From positions 248,001-312,000 of the forward strand of contig NZ_MWQY01000002.1 of assembly GCF_002087085.1 (NCBI RefSeq): a stretch of 64,000 bases of DNA, in the 5' to 3' direction. Below, piece after piece: positions 16,384-25,343 of the stretch. Source of the stretch: Marispirochaeta aestuarii (lineage in GTDB: Bacteria > Spirochaetota > Spirochaetia > JC444 > Marispirochaetaceae). The notes beneath the pieces are model-generated. The model saw nothing but the letters and a program-made list of their open reading frames with translations, searched no databases and was not told the origin of the DNA. The position numbers and the translations under genes are program-made. The number at the start of each line of letters is the position of its first letter. Position 1 is the stretch's first letter.

Positions 16384-18284
16384 CGGAAGAGTTTGTCGAT
16401 TTCCTCCTCGTAGAGCTCGGCGATAACATGGCGTTTAACCTCCTGTTTTGCCGAGAGCTCTCTGCCGATTTCAAAACTTCGGGGGATAAGGGCAAAACGA
16501 TAAATACGCTCAAAATGCTTGAAGCCGTTCTTTCCGCTGATAAGTTCCTGTATTTCGCTGTTGAAGAGTTCCCATACATCCGGCAGCTCCAGCATATCTT
16601 CGCGGGTAATATAGGGCACGTGGTTTGCTTTAATGTAATGCTCCACCTCTTTGGCATCGGGAACAATCAGAACCCCAAGGAACTTCCTGTCCTGCCCGAC
16701 CACCATAGCCTGCTCAATGTATATGGACTCCCTCAGTTTGGCCTCGATAGGTCCGGGTTCGATGTTTTCACCGCCGAAAAGGACTATGGTGTCCTTGGCC
16801 CGGCCGCGGATATCGAACTCCCCATCCCTGGTCCAGACGCCGAGGTCCCCTGTGTTTAACCATCCCTCTTCATCGACAATCCGGCGGGTAAGGTCTTCCC
16901 GTTTGTAATACCCCTTCATATTCTGGGGTCCCCGGGCCAGAACCACTCCCCGGGTATTCGGCGGAACATCCCTGCCTTCGTCGTCCACGATACGTATTTC
17001 CGTCTCAGGAAACACATCCAGGGTCAGAGGCACAGGGCGAAAATAATTCCGGACTGCCACAACCGGACCGGTCTCCGTCAATCCGTAACCGTTTAAAAGG
17101 CAGACCCCGGCGGCCTGAAAAAAGGAATCCACCGCCGCGGGAAGAGATCCGCCCCCCGATACACCTGCCCTGAAACGTCCGCCCAGTTTCTTCTTGATGG
17201 CGGAGAAGACGAGGACGTTCCCCAGCTGTTTAAAGGGGAAAAGCAGGATCAGCGGTACCAGACTGATAAGCTTGTCCAGCAGTCTGTTGCGGTATTCAAA
17301 GCGGGGCATCCGTCCGAGAAACATGTTCCGCATGGTGGCATAGACGCCGCCGACCCAGACAAAGAAGTGAAAAAGGACTCTGCTTACCACTGGCTTGGAT
17401 GCAACATTTCGATAGATGCCGGTTTTTACAGCCTCCCATATTCTGGGGACTGAACCCATCCACTGGGGCTGGACAGCCTGAAAATCCTGGAGCATGATCT
17501 TTCCAATGGGTTTTGAATAGGCAAGAGCGCTTACCGTTCCGATGGCGACATACTGTATAACCCGCTCAAAGGAGTGCCATACCGGAAGCACCGAAAGCCA
17601 TATATCCCCGGGCTGTATGTCCACTATTTTCTTGACCCCTTTCACCTGGTGCAGGTAGGAACGGTTTGTCAGCATTACCCCCTTGGGTTCCCCGGTGGTG
17701 CCGGAGGTAAATATTATGGTTACCACATCATCGATATCACCCTTATCTATTTCCTGTTCAAGAAACTCAGGGTCCTTTTTTATTGCTTTGGCCCCCCGTT
17801 CCATTACATCTCCATAGGTATGGAGTTTAAGGCCCCGGGGGATCTTTTCCAGCTCCGAAGGATCGAACTCCTGATCCAGTACAACCATGATTTTCATGGA
17901 CGGCAGTTCGTGAACAACGCTCAGTACCTTTTCCGCCATTTCCCTGTTTTCCACAAAGACAAGGCGGCACTCCGCGTAATTCAGAATAAACGCGATCTCC
18001 TGAGGCATGGAATCGCGTCCCCGGGGCACATCCATGGCGCCGAGACTGATGCTTGCCAGATCAGCCACAAGCCACTCTTTTCTGTTGTCCGCGATCAAAC
18101 CCAGATGATCACTGCGGCGAACACCCAGATCGTGCAGGCCGGAGGCGAATACGGATACCTCCCGATACAACTCAGAAAAGCTGACGGGAACAAAAGCCCC
18201 TCTGGAGTTCTTGGAATACTGGGCGGCATGGTCGGGATAATCCCGTACAATAGATCGAAAAAGTTGAGGTATAGTTGCAGTCAT
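16380..18284 (-). CDS. Long-chain acyl-CoA ligase (AMP-forming)
   Basis: 634 residues of the adenylate-forming family, close to FadD15-type long-chain ligases. AMP-binding motif TIIFTSGTTGEPKGVML, then LLNGYGLTETGPVV, the GWLNTGDLG adenylate-contact motif, and DIRGRAKDTIVLFGGENIEPGPIEAKL with the hinge. It activates a fatty acid to acyl-AMP and then acyl-CoA. Spirochaetes of this type often depend on exogenous fatty acids, so uptake is the likely role by inference. No strong ribosome site before ATG 18284. The 230-bp gap to the next gene holds divergent promoters only; no other feature was seen there. Confidence 0.93.
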   Translation of the reverse strand: MTATIPQLFRSIVRDYPDHAAQYSKNSRGAFVPVSFSELYREVSVFASGLHDLGVRRSDHLGLIADNRKEWLVADLASISLGAMDVPRGRDSMPQEIAFILNYAECRLVFVENREMAEKVLSVVHELPSMKIMVVLDQEFDPSELEKIPRGLKLHTYGDVMERGAKAIKKDPEFLEQEIDKGDIDDVVTIIFTSGTTGEPKGVMLTNRSYLHQVKGVKKIVDIQPGDIWLSVLPVWHSFERVIQYVAIGTVSALAYSKPIGKIMLQDFQAVQPQWMGSVPRIWEAVKTGIYRNVASKPVVSRVLFHFFVWVGGVYATMRNMFLGRMPRFEYRNRLLDKLISLVPLILLFPFKQLGNVLVFSAIKKKLGGRFRAGVSGGGSLPAAVDSFFQAAGVCLLNGYGLTETGPVVAVRNYFRPVPLTLDVFPETEIRIVDDEGRDVPPNTRGVVLARGPQNMKGYYKREDLTRRIVDEEGWLNTGDLGVWTRDGEFDIRGRAKDTIVLFGGENIEPGPIEAKLRESIYIEQAMVVGQDRKFLGVLIVPDAKEVEHYIKANHVPYITREDMLELPDVWELFNSEIQELISGKNGFKHFERIYRFALIPRSFEIGRELSAKQEVKRHVIAELYEEEIDKLFR

Positions 18285-18514
18285 GGCTTAAATATACAAT
18301 GACAATGTCCGGGACACAAGCAAATATTCGGCCGGTGGCCGACAAAAATAGAAGGGGATATTTATTCCCGGCTCCTGAACGGAAAAATAGGTTTATGGAT
18401 ATATTGCCTAGAGCTGATTCATCGTCTATTCTTTTATAAGAGGGCGATAGTAAAGGCTTTTACTATGGCTTCGAATTCACGCGGAACGTTGGAAGAACAG
18501 GTAAAGGAGCACAC

Positions 18515-19399
18515 ATGCAGATCCGCACAACAGGAAACAGCAAATATCTATTTCGAATACTGATCCCGGTATTCATTGTTCTACTGCTAATGGGAAGCTG
18601 CTCGACAATTGAAGGTGTCCTGAATCTGACCAGGCCCACTGCCGAGTTTGAAAAAGTGGAAATTACAGGACTGAGTTTTGACCGGGCAGACCTGCTCTTT
18701 TATGTTACCGTCCGCAACCCGAACTCCATCGGTTTAAAGCTTGCCGGTCTGGAGTACGATCTCGCAATGGAAAACCAATCACTGATCCGGGGTAATCTGG
18801 ACAAAGGGGTGGATCTGAGGGCCGGTGAGTCGGCCCTTCTGGAAGTACCTGTTTCCCTGGGCTATGCAAATATCTTCAATACCGTACAGACGGCCCGGGA
18901 GAAGGATGAGCTTGACTACAAGGTTGATCTGGGTTTTACCTTCACCATTCCCGGCTACAGCAGCCTGAAGGTACCCCTCTCTTTTACCGGGACCGTCCCG
19001 GTACCGAAGCTTCCTTCCCTGAACCTGGCATCCCTGCAGGTGAGAAACGTCAGTCTTACACGAATCGATCTTGAGCTGCAGCTCGAGGTATTCAATCCAA
19101 ACAAATTCACCATCGATCTGAATAATTTCAACTATGATCTGACCGTAGCCGGCCGGCCATGGGTCCGGGGAAGCAAGGTTCGACCCTTGAGTTTTCGCGG
19201 AAAAAGTACGAGTACCGCGGCGATTCCCCTCTCCCTCAACATTGTGGAAGTAGGCCGCTCGGTTGTGGATCTGCTGTCGGGGAACCGCAGGCTGGATTAT
19301 CAGCTCAGGGGCGACACCCGGATTGATACCGGGCTGCCTTTACTGCAGGACTATCTTTTCAGTTTTTCAAAAGACGGACAGGCGGAGGTTTTCCGCTGA
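18515..19399 (+). CDS. Lipoprotein with two LEA-14/WHy domains
   Basis: 294 residues. A hydrophobic signal (ILIPVFIVLLLMGSC) ends in a spirochaete-type lipobox with the lipidated cysteine at about 29. The mature protein has two copies of the WHy/LEA type-2 beta domain: the first around VTVRNPNSIGLKLAGLEYDL and the second around LEVFNPNKFTIDLNNFNYDL, each followed by a (I/V)RG(N/S) turn. Such lipoproteins are usually found at the periplasmic membrane face; their molecular role is not established. AAAGGAG precedes ATG 18515. Converges on the M50B-like gene with only 3 nt between stops. Confidence 0.88.
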   Translation: MQIRTTGNSKYLFRILIPVFIVLLLMGSCSTIEGVLNLTRPTAEFEKVEITGLSFDRADLLFYVTVRNPNSIGLKLAGLEYDLAMENQSLIRGNLDKGVDLRAGESALLEVPVSLGYANIFNTVQTAREKDELDYKVDLGFTFTIPGYSSLKVPLSFTGTVPVPKLPSLNLASLQVRNVSLTRIDLELQLEVFNPNKFTIDLNNFNYDLTVAGRPWVRGSKVRPLSFRGKSTSTAAIPLSLNIVEVGRSVVDLLSGNRRLDYQLRGDTRIDTGLPLLQDYLFSFSKDGQAEVFR

Positions 19400-19402
19400 A
19401 AA

Positions 19403-20113
19403 CTAGTAATCCCTTCGGGAATATCGTCCTCCCCTTCGTTCAGACCGGGAGGACTTTCCGCTTACAAGCCTGACGATGAGAAGAAAAACAATCAGTCCCG
19501 CGGCTGCCCAGAGGAGGGTCCACAGAACGGGGGTTCCAAAAAGATACCCGGCCATACGGGTGGCATCGGAAATATGACCTGAAGGATTAATCAGATCTCC
19601 CCGGATATCAAATAGAACATAAAAAATTCCCAGCATCCCGAAGAGTTTCAGTACAAGATCGTTCAGAATTCCCGGAAGAAGAAACCCGATTAAAAAGAGC
19701 GCGATACCAAAGATAACCGCGTACACCATTGTAAGTCCCACGGAGGCAAAAACAAGGGAGAGAATAACGAGTCCAACCCCCAGCAGCATGGTCACAAGCT
19801 TGTCAAAACGGAAAACTGTGGAAGTCAAAAGAAGGAGAAAACCGAGAACCATGGCTCCGGCATAACCTGCGATAACAGTCAATCCTTCCGCTCCTCCGCT
19901 CACAGCTATGGTGAACCCGGATTCCAGTCCCGCACTGACGGAGTCTATTCTGCCGCCACTGATCACCACGGACAGGGCTCTCCCGCTGTCATACAGAAGG
20001 TCTGCAATAATCCTTATCGGGAGCAAAGCAGGAAACTCCCAGAACAGCCAGATTGCGCCGGTTAAAAGAATCAGCAACAGAAAATGAATCAAAGTAAAGC
20101 CGCTTCGCCTCAT
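19403..20113 (-). CDS. M50B-like multi-pass membrane protein lacking the HExxH motif
   Basis: About 236 residues with roughly six membrane segments and a basic tail (SGKSSRSERRGGRYSRRDY). The layout follows the M50B peptidase-like family: a helix with the site-2-protease-type motif, then a GGRIDSVSAGLESGFT beta segment, then a GYAGAMVLGFLLLL helix. At the place of the zinc motif HELGHA this protein has YDSGRA, so both histidines and the glutamate are lost and proteolysis is not expected. Start at ATG 20113 with GAGGGAA upstream; the longer GTG start at 20125 is less likely. Family assignment is by pattern and should be treated as moderate. Confidence 0.6.
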   Translation of the reverse strand: MRRSGFTLIHFLLLILLTGAIWLFWEFPALLPIRIIADLLYDSGRALSVVISGGRIDSVSAGLESGFTIAVSGGAEGLTVIAGYAGAMVLGFLLLLTSTVFRFDKLVTMLLGVGLVILSLVFASVGLTMVYAVIFGIALFLIGFLLPGILNDLVLKLFGMLGIFYVLFDIRGDLINPSGHISDATRMAGYLFGTPVLWTLLWAAAGLIVFLLIVRLVSGKSSRSERRGGRYSRRDY

Positions 20114-20194
20114 AGGTTCCCTCACTCATCTGCTTTAATGATTTTTTTGTTATCGGATATGTACTGCATTCCCTGAAACACCACCCTGGATGAC

Positions 20195-21406
20195 TCACCG
20201 TGTATTTTGCAGAATGCTGACGATGGTATCTTTAATCGAGAGAAAAACATCTACAAGCTCAGGATCAAACTGTTTGCCCGCCTTGGTCTTTATATATAAA
20301 AATGCCGACTCTTCATCCCAGGGATCCTTGTAGGTGCGGGGAGAAACCAGGGCATCAAAAACATCTGCTATGGCCACAATTCTGCCGGAGAGGGGAATCT
20401 CCTTACCGGTTTTTCCCGGTCCCGGTTTGAGGGTGTCGGAAAATATATTCTCGACATGGCCGGGATACCCGTTCCCGTCCCAGCGTTCATGGTGGGAGAG
20501 GGTTACCTCAAACGCGACCCTGTCCCATACGGAACTGCGCCTGGAAAAGAGACGGGCGCCGTAAATGGTATGCCAGACCATTGTCTCCTTGTCATCCTCG
20601 GAAAACTCATCTCCCTTTGAAAGAAGCTCGGAATCGAGTCCGACCTTGCCGATATCGTGCAGCAGAGCTGCCAGCCGCAGGGCCTCCTTACCTCTGTTAC
20701 GCTGAACCAGGGGCGTACCCATCCGGGCGCCGAAGGCGTCAAACAGAGCGGCGGAGTACTCCCCCACTCTCTGGGCGTGCAGACGCGATTCGTGGGGATC
20801 CCGCAGCTGGGATATCTCCACAAGACGCAGGATCATCTCTTTTGCAAACTCGGCCTTCTCGAGGGCCATTGCAGCGTGCTGGGCAAAGTAGGAAATAAAA
20901 AGCCTGTCCTGCTGAGAAAAGGGCACAGGGTTTCCTGTTTTATCCAGGGCATTGATCAGCTGAATAACCCCCAGGATTTTCCCTTCAGTATCTTTCAGAG
21001 GAACCGCAAGGATGGACCGGGTACGATAGTTGCTTTTCCTGTCAAACTCCGGATTGAACTCAAAAGAGACATCCCCCGGAATGGAATACACATCATCGAT
21101 CAACAGGGACTGACCTGTCTCGGCAACGAACCCGGCAATGGATTTTGTGTTGGCCGGGATACTGCGCGTCGTATACAGGTACTTGTTGTTTTCCCGTTCC
21201 CCCCGGTGGAAGAGGGTATCGTTTTCTATAAAGGCAAAATAGAGTTGATTATCCCTGAGCTGGTACAGAGTCCCGGCATCGGCTCTGACAAAAGTTCTTG
21301 CTTCATGAAGAATGTTTTCCAGGATAATATCAACATCTTTGAGGGAATGCAGTCTTTCAATAACCTTAAGCAAAGCTCCGGCGTCACGTACAGCAGGCAT
21401 ATGCAT
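20195..21406 (-). CDS. GAF / HD-GYP phosphodiesterase (paralogue 1)
   Basis: About 403 residues. The N-terminal GAF domain covers about residues 10-185 (ADAGTLYQLRDNQLYFAF through LGVIQLINALDKTG), and the C-terminal HD-GYP domain has HDIGKVGLDSELL, the HTIYGARLF histidine, LSHHERWDGNGYPG and ADVFDALVSPRTYK. HD-GYP proteins hydrolyse cyclic di-GMP to pGpG or GMP. All metal-ligand histidines and aspartates of the domain are visible. Start uncertain: ATG 21406 is chosen, while GTG 21439 would add 11 residues. A close paralogue lies at 25344-26579, so the two may have arisen by duplication around the hybrid kinase between them. Confidence 0.92.
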   Translation of the reverse strand: MHMPAVRDAGALLKVIERLHSLKDVDIILENILHEARTFVRADAGTLYQLRDNQLYFAFIENDTLFHRGERENNKYLYTTRSIPANTKSIAGFVAETGQSLLIDDVYSIPGDVSFEFNPEFDRKSNYRTRSILAVPLKDTEGKILGVIQLINALDKTGNPVPFSQQDRLFISYFAQHAAMALEKAEFAKEMILRLVEISQLRDPHESRLHAQRVGEYSAALFDAFGARMGTPLVQRNRGKEALRLAALLHDIGKVGLDSELLSKGDEFSEDDKETMVWHTIYGARLFSRRSSVWDRVAFEVTLSHHERWDGNGYPGHVENIFSDTLKPGPGKTGKEIPLSGRIVAIADVFDALVSPRTYKDPWDEESAFLYIKTKAGKQFDPELVDVFLSIKDTIVSILQNTR

Positions 21407-21478
21407 AAGTATACCCGTCTTTGGAAAAAACTCAAACACAGTTTCTATTTTTTCCGATAAAGGATATGCCGATTATAC

Positions 21479-24298
21479 TCAGAGATTCCGGCCGGACATC
21501 TCAATCCTCGCAAGATAGTCCTTGAGTCGCTTAAGCTCCGATTCGATTTCCTGCAGACAGGCCGGAGCATTCTGCATCGTACCGGCTTTTGCTTCAGCCT
21601 CCAGGAGCTTAGCCGCGGCGCCGACACTTTCAGCCCGGAGATTATAGGCCGCCCCTTTTACAGCATGGCTTTCCCGATGGACGACCAGATCGTCCATCGA
21701 ACTGACTCCCTGACGTATCCGCGCGATACGATCCTCCGCGTCGATAATAAAACCGGAAATGAGATCCCGGACGAAGCTTTTATTGTTGTTGAAATCAGAA
21801 AGGAGTCGTGAGAGATCTATGATTTCCCGGTGCGACGGCTCATTTCCATCCTCCCGGAAAAAATCCTCTGAAGCAGAATCTCCGCCGGAACTGCTCCAGC
21901 GCGCCGCCATATCGATCAGTTCATTCCGGCGGAAGGGTTTTACCAGTATATCGTTCATACCGGCCTCCATATATGCAGCGAAGTCCCTGGAATAGGCATT
22001 GGCCGTAAGGGCGATTACCGGAACAGAAATACCGGAGGAACGGATCCTTCTGACAACCTCGCATCCGTCCATATCCGGCATTGAAATATCCATAAAAACA
22101 CAATCGTATTCCCTGGTAAGAAGCAGATCCAGTGCTTCGGCCCCACCCCGGGCACATGCCACCCGGCAGCCTGCTTCAGCTAAATGGTGCTGTGCAATCG
22201 TGAGATTGCTTGGATAGTCATCCACGACCAGGATTCGGCAGTCAGGGGGAGGCAGCATACGGACAAGGGAATCCGGTCTCACCAGGGGATCGAAGATCCC
22301 GTCAGACTCGACACAACGCATCGGAACCTGTACATCAAAAACTGTCCCTTCCCCGTATACGCTGGAGACCCCGATGGTCCCGCCCATTTTATCAATAATC
22401 AGCTTGGAAATAGCTGTGCCCAGGCCAAAGCCCCGGGCACTCCGGGTGCGCCCCGCCTCCACCTGATAAAATTTGTCGAAAAGCCGTTTCAGATCGGCCT
22501 CTTTAATCCCGATGCCGGTGTCGGAGACGGTAAAATGCAGAAATACGATCTCCTCTGATTCATATTCACCGTCGGCGATCAGCGAAACCCTGCCCCGGGA
22601 GGTGAACTTGATACCGTTATCCAGAAGATTAATCAGTACCTGACGAAGTCTCAGTCCATCACCCAGAACCTGACGGGGCAGACCCGGACTGAGTTCCACA
22701 GAAAATCCTATGCCGCGGGCCTCCGCCTTGGGACGCAGGATCTCCTCAATTGACCGCAGAAGCTCGGGCACATCAAAGGGTTCCTCAATAAGGTCGAGTT
22801 TACCCGCCTCTATCTTGGATATATCGAGGAGCTGATCGATGAGTTCTGAAAGCCGTTGTGACTCTTCGACTATCAGTTCCGCGTACTGACGGGATCCTGC
22901 ATCCTGCCCCAGAGAGCCGGAAAGGGCCTCTCCGAATCCCATTATCGCATTCAAGGGGGTTCGCATCTCATGGCTGACATTGGCGAGAAAATCACTCTTC
23001 GCCCTGTTTGCTGTTTCTGCCCTCTCCGTTGCAGCATCGAGTTCAGCGGTTCGTTGAGCTACAAGGTCCTCGACCCTGGAGGTATAGTTTTCCAGCTCCG
23101 TTCTGGCCCGCATGGTCCTGAGAGCAAGGGAGGTAAAAATAGAGAGGTTGAAAATAAACAACCCCACCCCCTGAAGCCACATGAAGGGAGCTGCATACAG
23201 TCTGTTTCCGGAATCCGTCACCTTCAGTATGGCATAAACCATGTCATGCAGCCCGAAAAGAACGGCAATTACGATTCCGGCGAATATAAAGCGGGCGTCA
23301 GGATTACCGGTGAGCATGGCTTTGACGGTAATATGAAAGATATAAATCAGAACCGGAACCAGGGGAATGAGGGTTATGCTGAAAACGTCGTAGGCTTCGG
23401 ACTCATTTCCCGGAATAACAAGAATTATGGCGCTGAGAACCAGACTGTTGAGAAGAATCAGATACCGCAGCCACTTTCGTTCGTATATGGAAAAGTATTC
23501 CATAAAGGAGACGGCACAAAAGCCGATCGCCAGGGGAAGCGCGGCCTTTGATATGACAAAACTGAGCAGGGGGGGAAGAAAAAACGGTTCATAGGCCATT
23601 CGATAGAAGTAAAAGGCAAAGAACAGATTGGCCGCTCCTATGTAGAGATGAAAAATCTCGTTACGGCGCACCCGGAAATAGATAAGCGTATAGTAGACCA
23701 TGAAGATACAGAAAAAGGTATAAAGCTGGGCGTTAAAAAAATTAATACGCCGGGGGTTTATGAAATTGGAGAGTCCGTTCTTGCGGGCAATCTGGACATC
23801 ATGAACAAAGGCTTCCTGTTCCTGAATATCGAAATCCACAAAAACTTCGTTCACTCCGTTAAAATTGATCCTGTCCCGGGGCAGATCTATTAACGCAATC
23901 CTCCTCTGTTTTACGCTTCCGGTGGAAATCGGGCTGTCCTGCTCATCGAGGAGAGAACCATTCAGAAAAACCCGCAAAGAACCCAACACCTCCGTTTTCA
24001 GCAGAAATCCGCCGACGTTTCGGAACTGCGGGTTCACTGTGAACAGCGCGCGCTGCCGTATCTGTTTCGGCATACTTCCCTGGGGAAAATGCAGTATATC
24101 CCCGGGCTCGAGGAGTTGTCGGTGCTCACTGCCGTTATTCCAGATGATCTCCCATTGATACGCGACAGAACTCGGATCTTCTATTTTGTGAATATGTTTA
24201 GCCGCCGGATCTTCTCCCGAGAGGGGAAAAAGAAAGAGTACAAGAGCAGAGACAAACCAGACCCGCCAGACCGAAACGGAAGAACGATAATTCGCCAT
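21479..24298 (-). CDS. 7TMR-DISM-like hybrid histidine kinase with receiver and Hpt
   Basis: 939 residues. Signal-anchored N-terminal sensor domain (about 30-190) of the 7TMR-DISM-extracellular type, seven or so membrane helices (about 195-400), coiled-coil linker, HisKA with H443 (NVSHEMRTPLNAIMGF), HATPase with G boxes (DTGIGIKE, GFGLGTAISKLIIDKMGG), receiver with D737 (CVFMDISMPDMDG) and C-terminal Hpt with H878 (SHAVKGAAYNL). All phosphorelay residues are intact, so an internal four-step relay His-Asp-His is possible; the final receiver protein is not adjacent. Compare the MASE1 kinase at 7840, where the last two are lost. The start codon ATG 24298 has no clear ribosome site. Confidence 0.93.
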   Translation of the reverse strand: MANYRSSVSVWRVWFVSALVLFLFPLSGEDPAAKHIHKIEDPSSVAYQWEIIWNNGSEHRQLLEPGDILHFPQGSMPKQIRQRALFTVNPQFRNVGGFLLKTEVLGSLRVFLNGSLLDEQDSPISTGSVKQRRIALIDLPRDRINFNGVNEVFVDFDIQEQEAFVHDVQIARKNGLSNFINPRRINFFNAQLYTFFCIFMVYYTLIYFRVRRNEIFHLYIGAANLFFAFYFYRMAYEPFFLPPLLSFVISKAALPLAIGFCAVSFMEYFSIYERKWLRYLILLNSLVLSAIILVIPGNESEAYDVFSITLIPLVPVLIYIFHITVKAMLTGNPDARFIFAGIVIAVLFGLHDMVYAILKVTDSGNRLYAAPFMWLQGVGLFIFNLSIFTSLALRTMRARTELENYTSRVEDLVAQRTAELDAATERAETANRAKSDFLANVSHEMRTPLNAIMGFGEALSGSLGQDAGSRQYAELIVEESQRLSELIDQLLDISKIEAGKLDLIEEPFDVPELLRSIEEILRPKAEARGIGFSVELSPGLPRQVLGDGLRLRQVLINLLDNGIKFTSRGRVSLIADGEYESEEIVFLHFTVSDTGIGIKEADLKRLFDKFYQVEAGRTRSARGFGLGTAISKLIIDKMGGTIGVSSVYGEGTVFDVQVPMRCVESDGIFDPLVRPDSLVRMLPPPDCRILVVDDYPSNLTIAQHHLAEAGCRVACARGGAEALDLLLTREYDCVFMDISMPDMDGCEVVRRIRSSGISVPVIALTANAYSRDFAAYMEAGMNDILVKPFRRNELIDMAARWSSSGGDSASEDFFREDGNEPSHREIIDLSRLLSDFNNNKSFVRDLISGFIIDAEDRIARIRQGVSSMDDLVVHRESHAVKGAAYNLRAESVGAAAKLLEAEAKAGTMQNAPACLQEIESELKRLKDYLARIEMSGRNL

Positions 24299-24397
24299 TT
24301 AAATCCTGTTATTGCTGATATCCGGCTAAAATCCTATCCCAGAATTTGAAAGGGGTCAAACATCTTGATACACTGGGATCGAAAAATGGAGACACGC

Positions 24398-25336
24398 ATG
24401 CTGATTGAGGAGTTGAAAAAGAATCCCGCGCCCGGGCTCGGAAGCGCCGCCTTCGGAGTGATCCACCAGGGACATCAGGACGACAGGGATTCCCTCTCTG
24501 CCCTTATGACAGCCCTGGATGCCGGGGTACGTCATATAGACACCGCCGCCGCCTATGGTTCCGGGCACAGCGAAACAGTTATCGGCAGGCTTATCCGCCG
24601 TCGTCCGTCAGTACGGGACGGACTTGTTCTGGCAAGCAAGGGCGGTATCAAGGGCAGCAAAAAAAACTTTTTAAAAGAGATAGACAACAGTCGCCGTCGG
24701 CTGGGATGCGAGGTGGTCGACATATATTACATCCACTGGCCCATGGAAGGGGTTGATCCCAGGCCCTCCCTGGAGGCGCTGGCTGAAGCCAGGGAGAAAA
24801 GGATCATCCGGTACGCAGGGGTCTCGAACTTCAGCCCCCGACAGCTGCGGTCGGCCCATGCATTCATTCCCCTTGATGCCTGCCAGTTCCCGTACAACCT
24901 GATCTGGAGGAACCCTGAAACCGGACTCATCCCCCTCTGCGGAGAGCTTGGTATTGCCCGCGTCGCCTACGCCGCTCTTGCCCAGGGTTTTCTTACGGGC
25001 AAATATCCGCCGGGGAGCCGGTTTCCCCACGGCGATCACCGGGAGAGAACAGCATTCTTTGCAGAAGAAAATGCCCGGGCTCTGGGGGAGGGACTCAAAA
25101 AACTCAAGGGCCTGTGTGATGCCTATAATACGGCACTCCCGGTCGCGGCATTGCAGTGGATTGTCAGCAGGGAGCACATCGAAAGCGGTTTAGTCGGCGC
25201 CCGTACTGCCAGCCAGGCGAAGGAGAATTTTATTCTGCCTGCAGCCGATCCAGCACTGCTTCGGGAAATTGACAATGAGGGTAAAGAGATTGCTGCCTGC
25301 TTTGGGAATGCAGATACCTTTTTTACCTTTCCCTGA
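24398..25336 (+). CDS. Aldo/keto reductase
   Basis: About 312 residues of the AKR TIM barrel. The catalytic tetrad is visible as DTAAAYGSG (Asp and Tyr), LASKGG (Lys) and YIHWP (His). The NADPH-binding end has GLVGARTASQ. It reduces a carbonyl in a sugar or aldehyde, or the reverse; the substrate is not predictable. ATG 24398 (MLIEELKKN) is chosen since GGAG sits 6 nt before it. ATG 24386 and TTG 24365 are alternatives. Divergent from the hybrid kinase and convergent with the second HD-GYP gene. Confidence 0.92.
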   Translation: MLIEELKKNPAPGLGSAAFGVIHQGHQDDRDSLSALMTALDAGVRHIDTAAAYGSGHSETVIGRLIRRRPSVRDGLVLASKGGIKGSKKNFLKEIDNSRRRLGCEVVDIYYIHWPMEGVDPRPSLEALAEAREKRIIRYAGVSNFSPRQLRSAHAFIPLDACQFPYNLIWRNPETGLIPLCGELGIARVAYAALAQGFLTGKYPPGSRFPHGDHRERTAFFAEENARALGEGLKKLKGLCDAYNTALPVAALQWIVSREHIESGLVGARTASQAKENFILPAADPALLREIDNEGKEIAACFGNADTFFTFP

Positions 25337-25343
25337 TCAGGGT

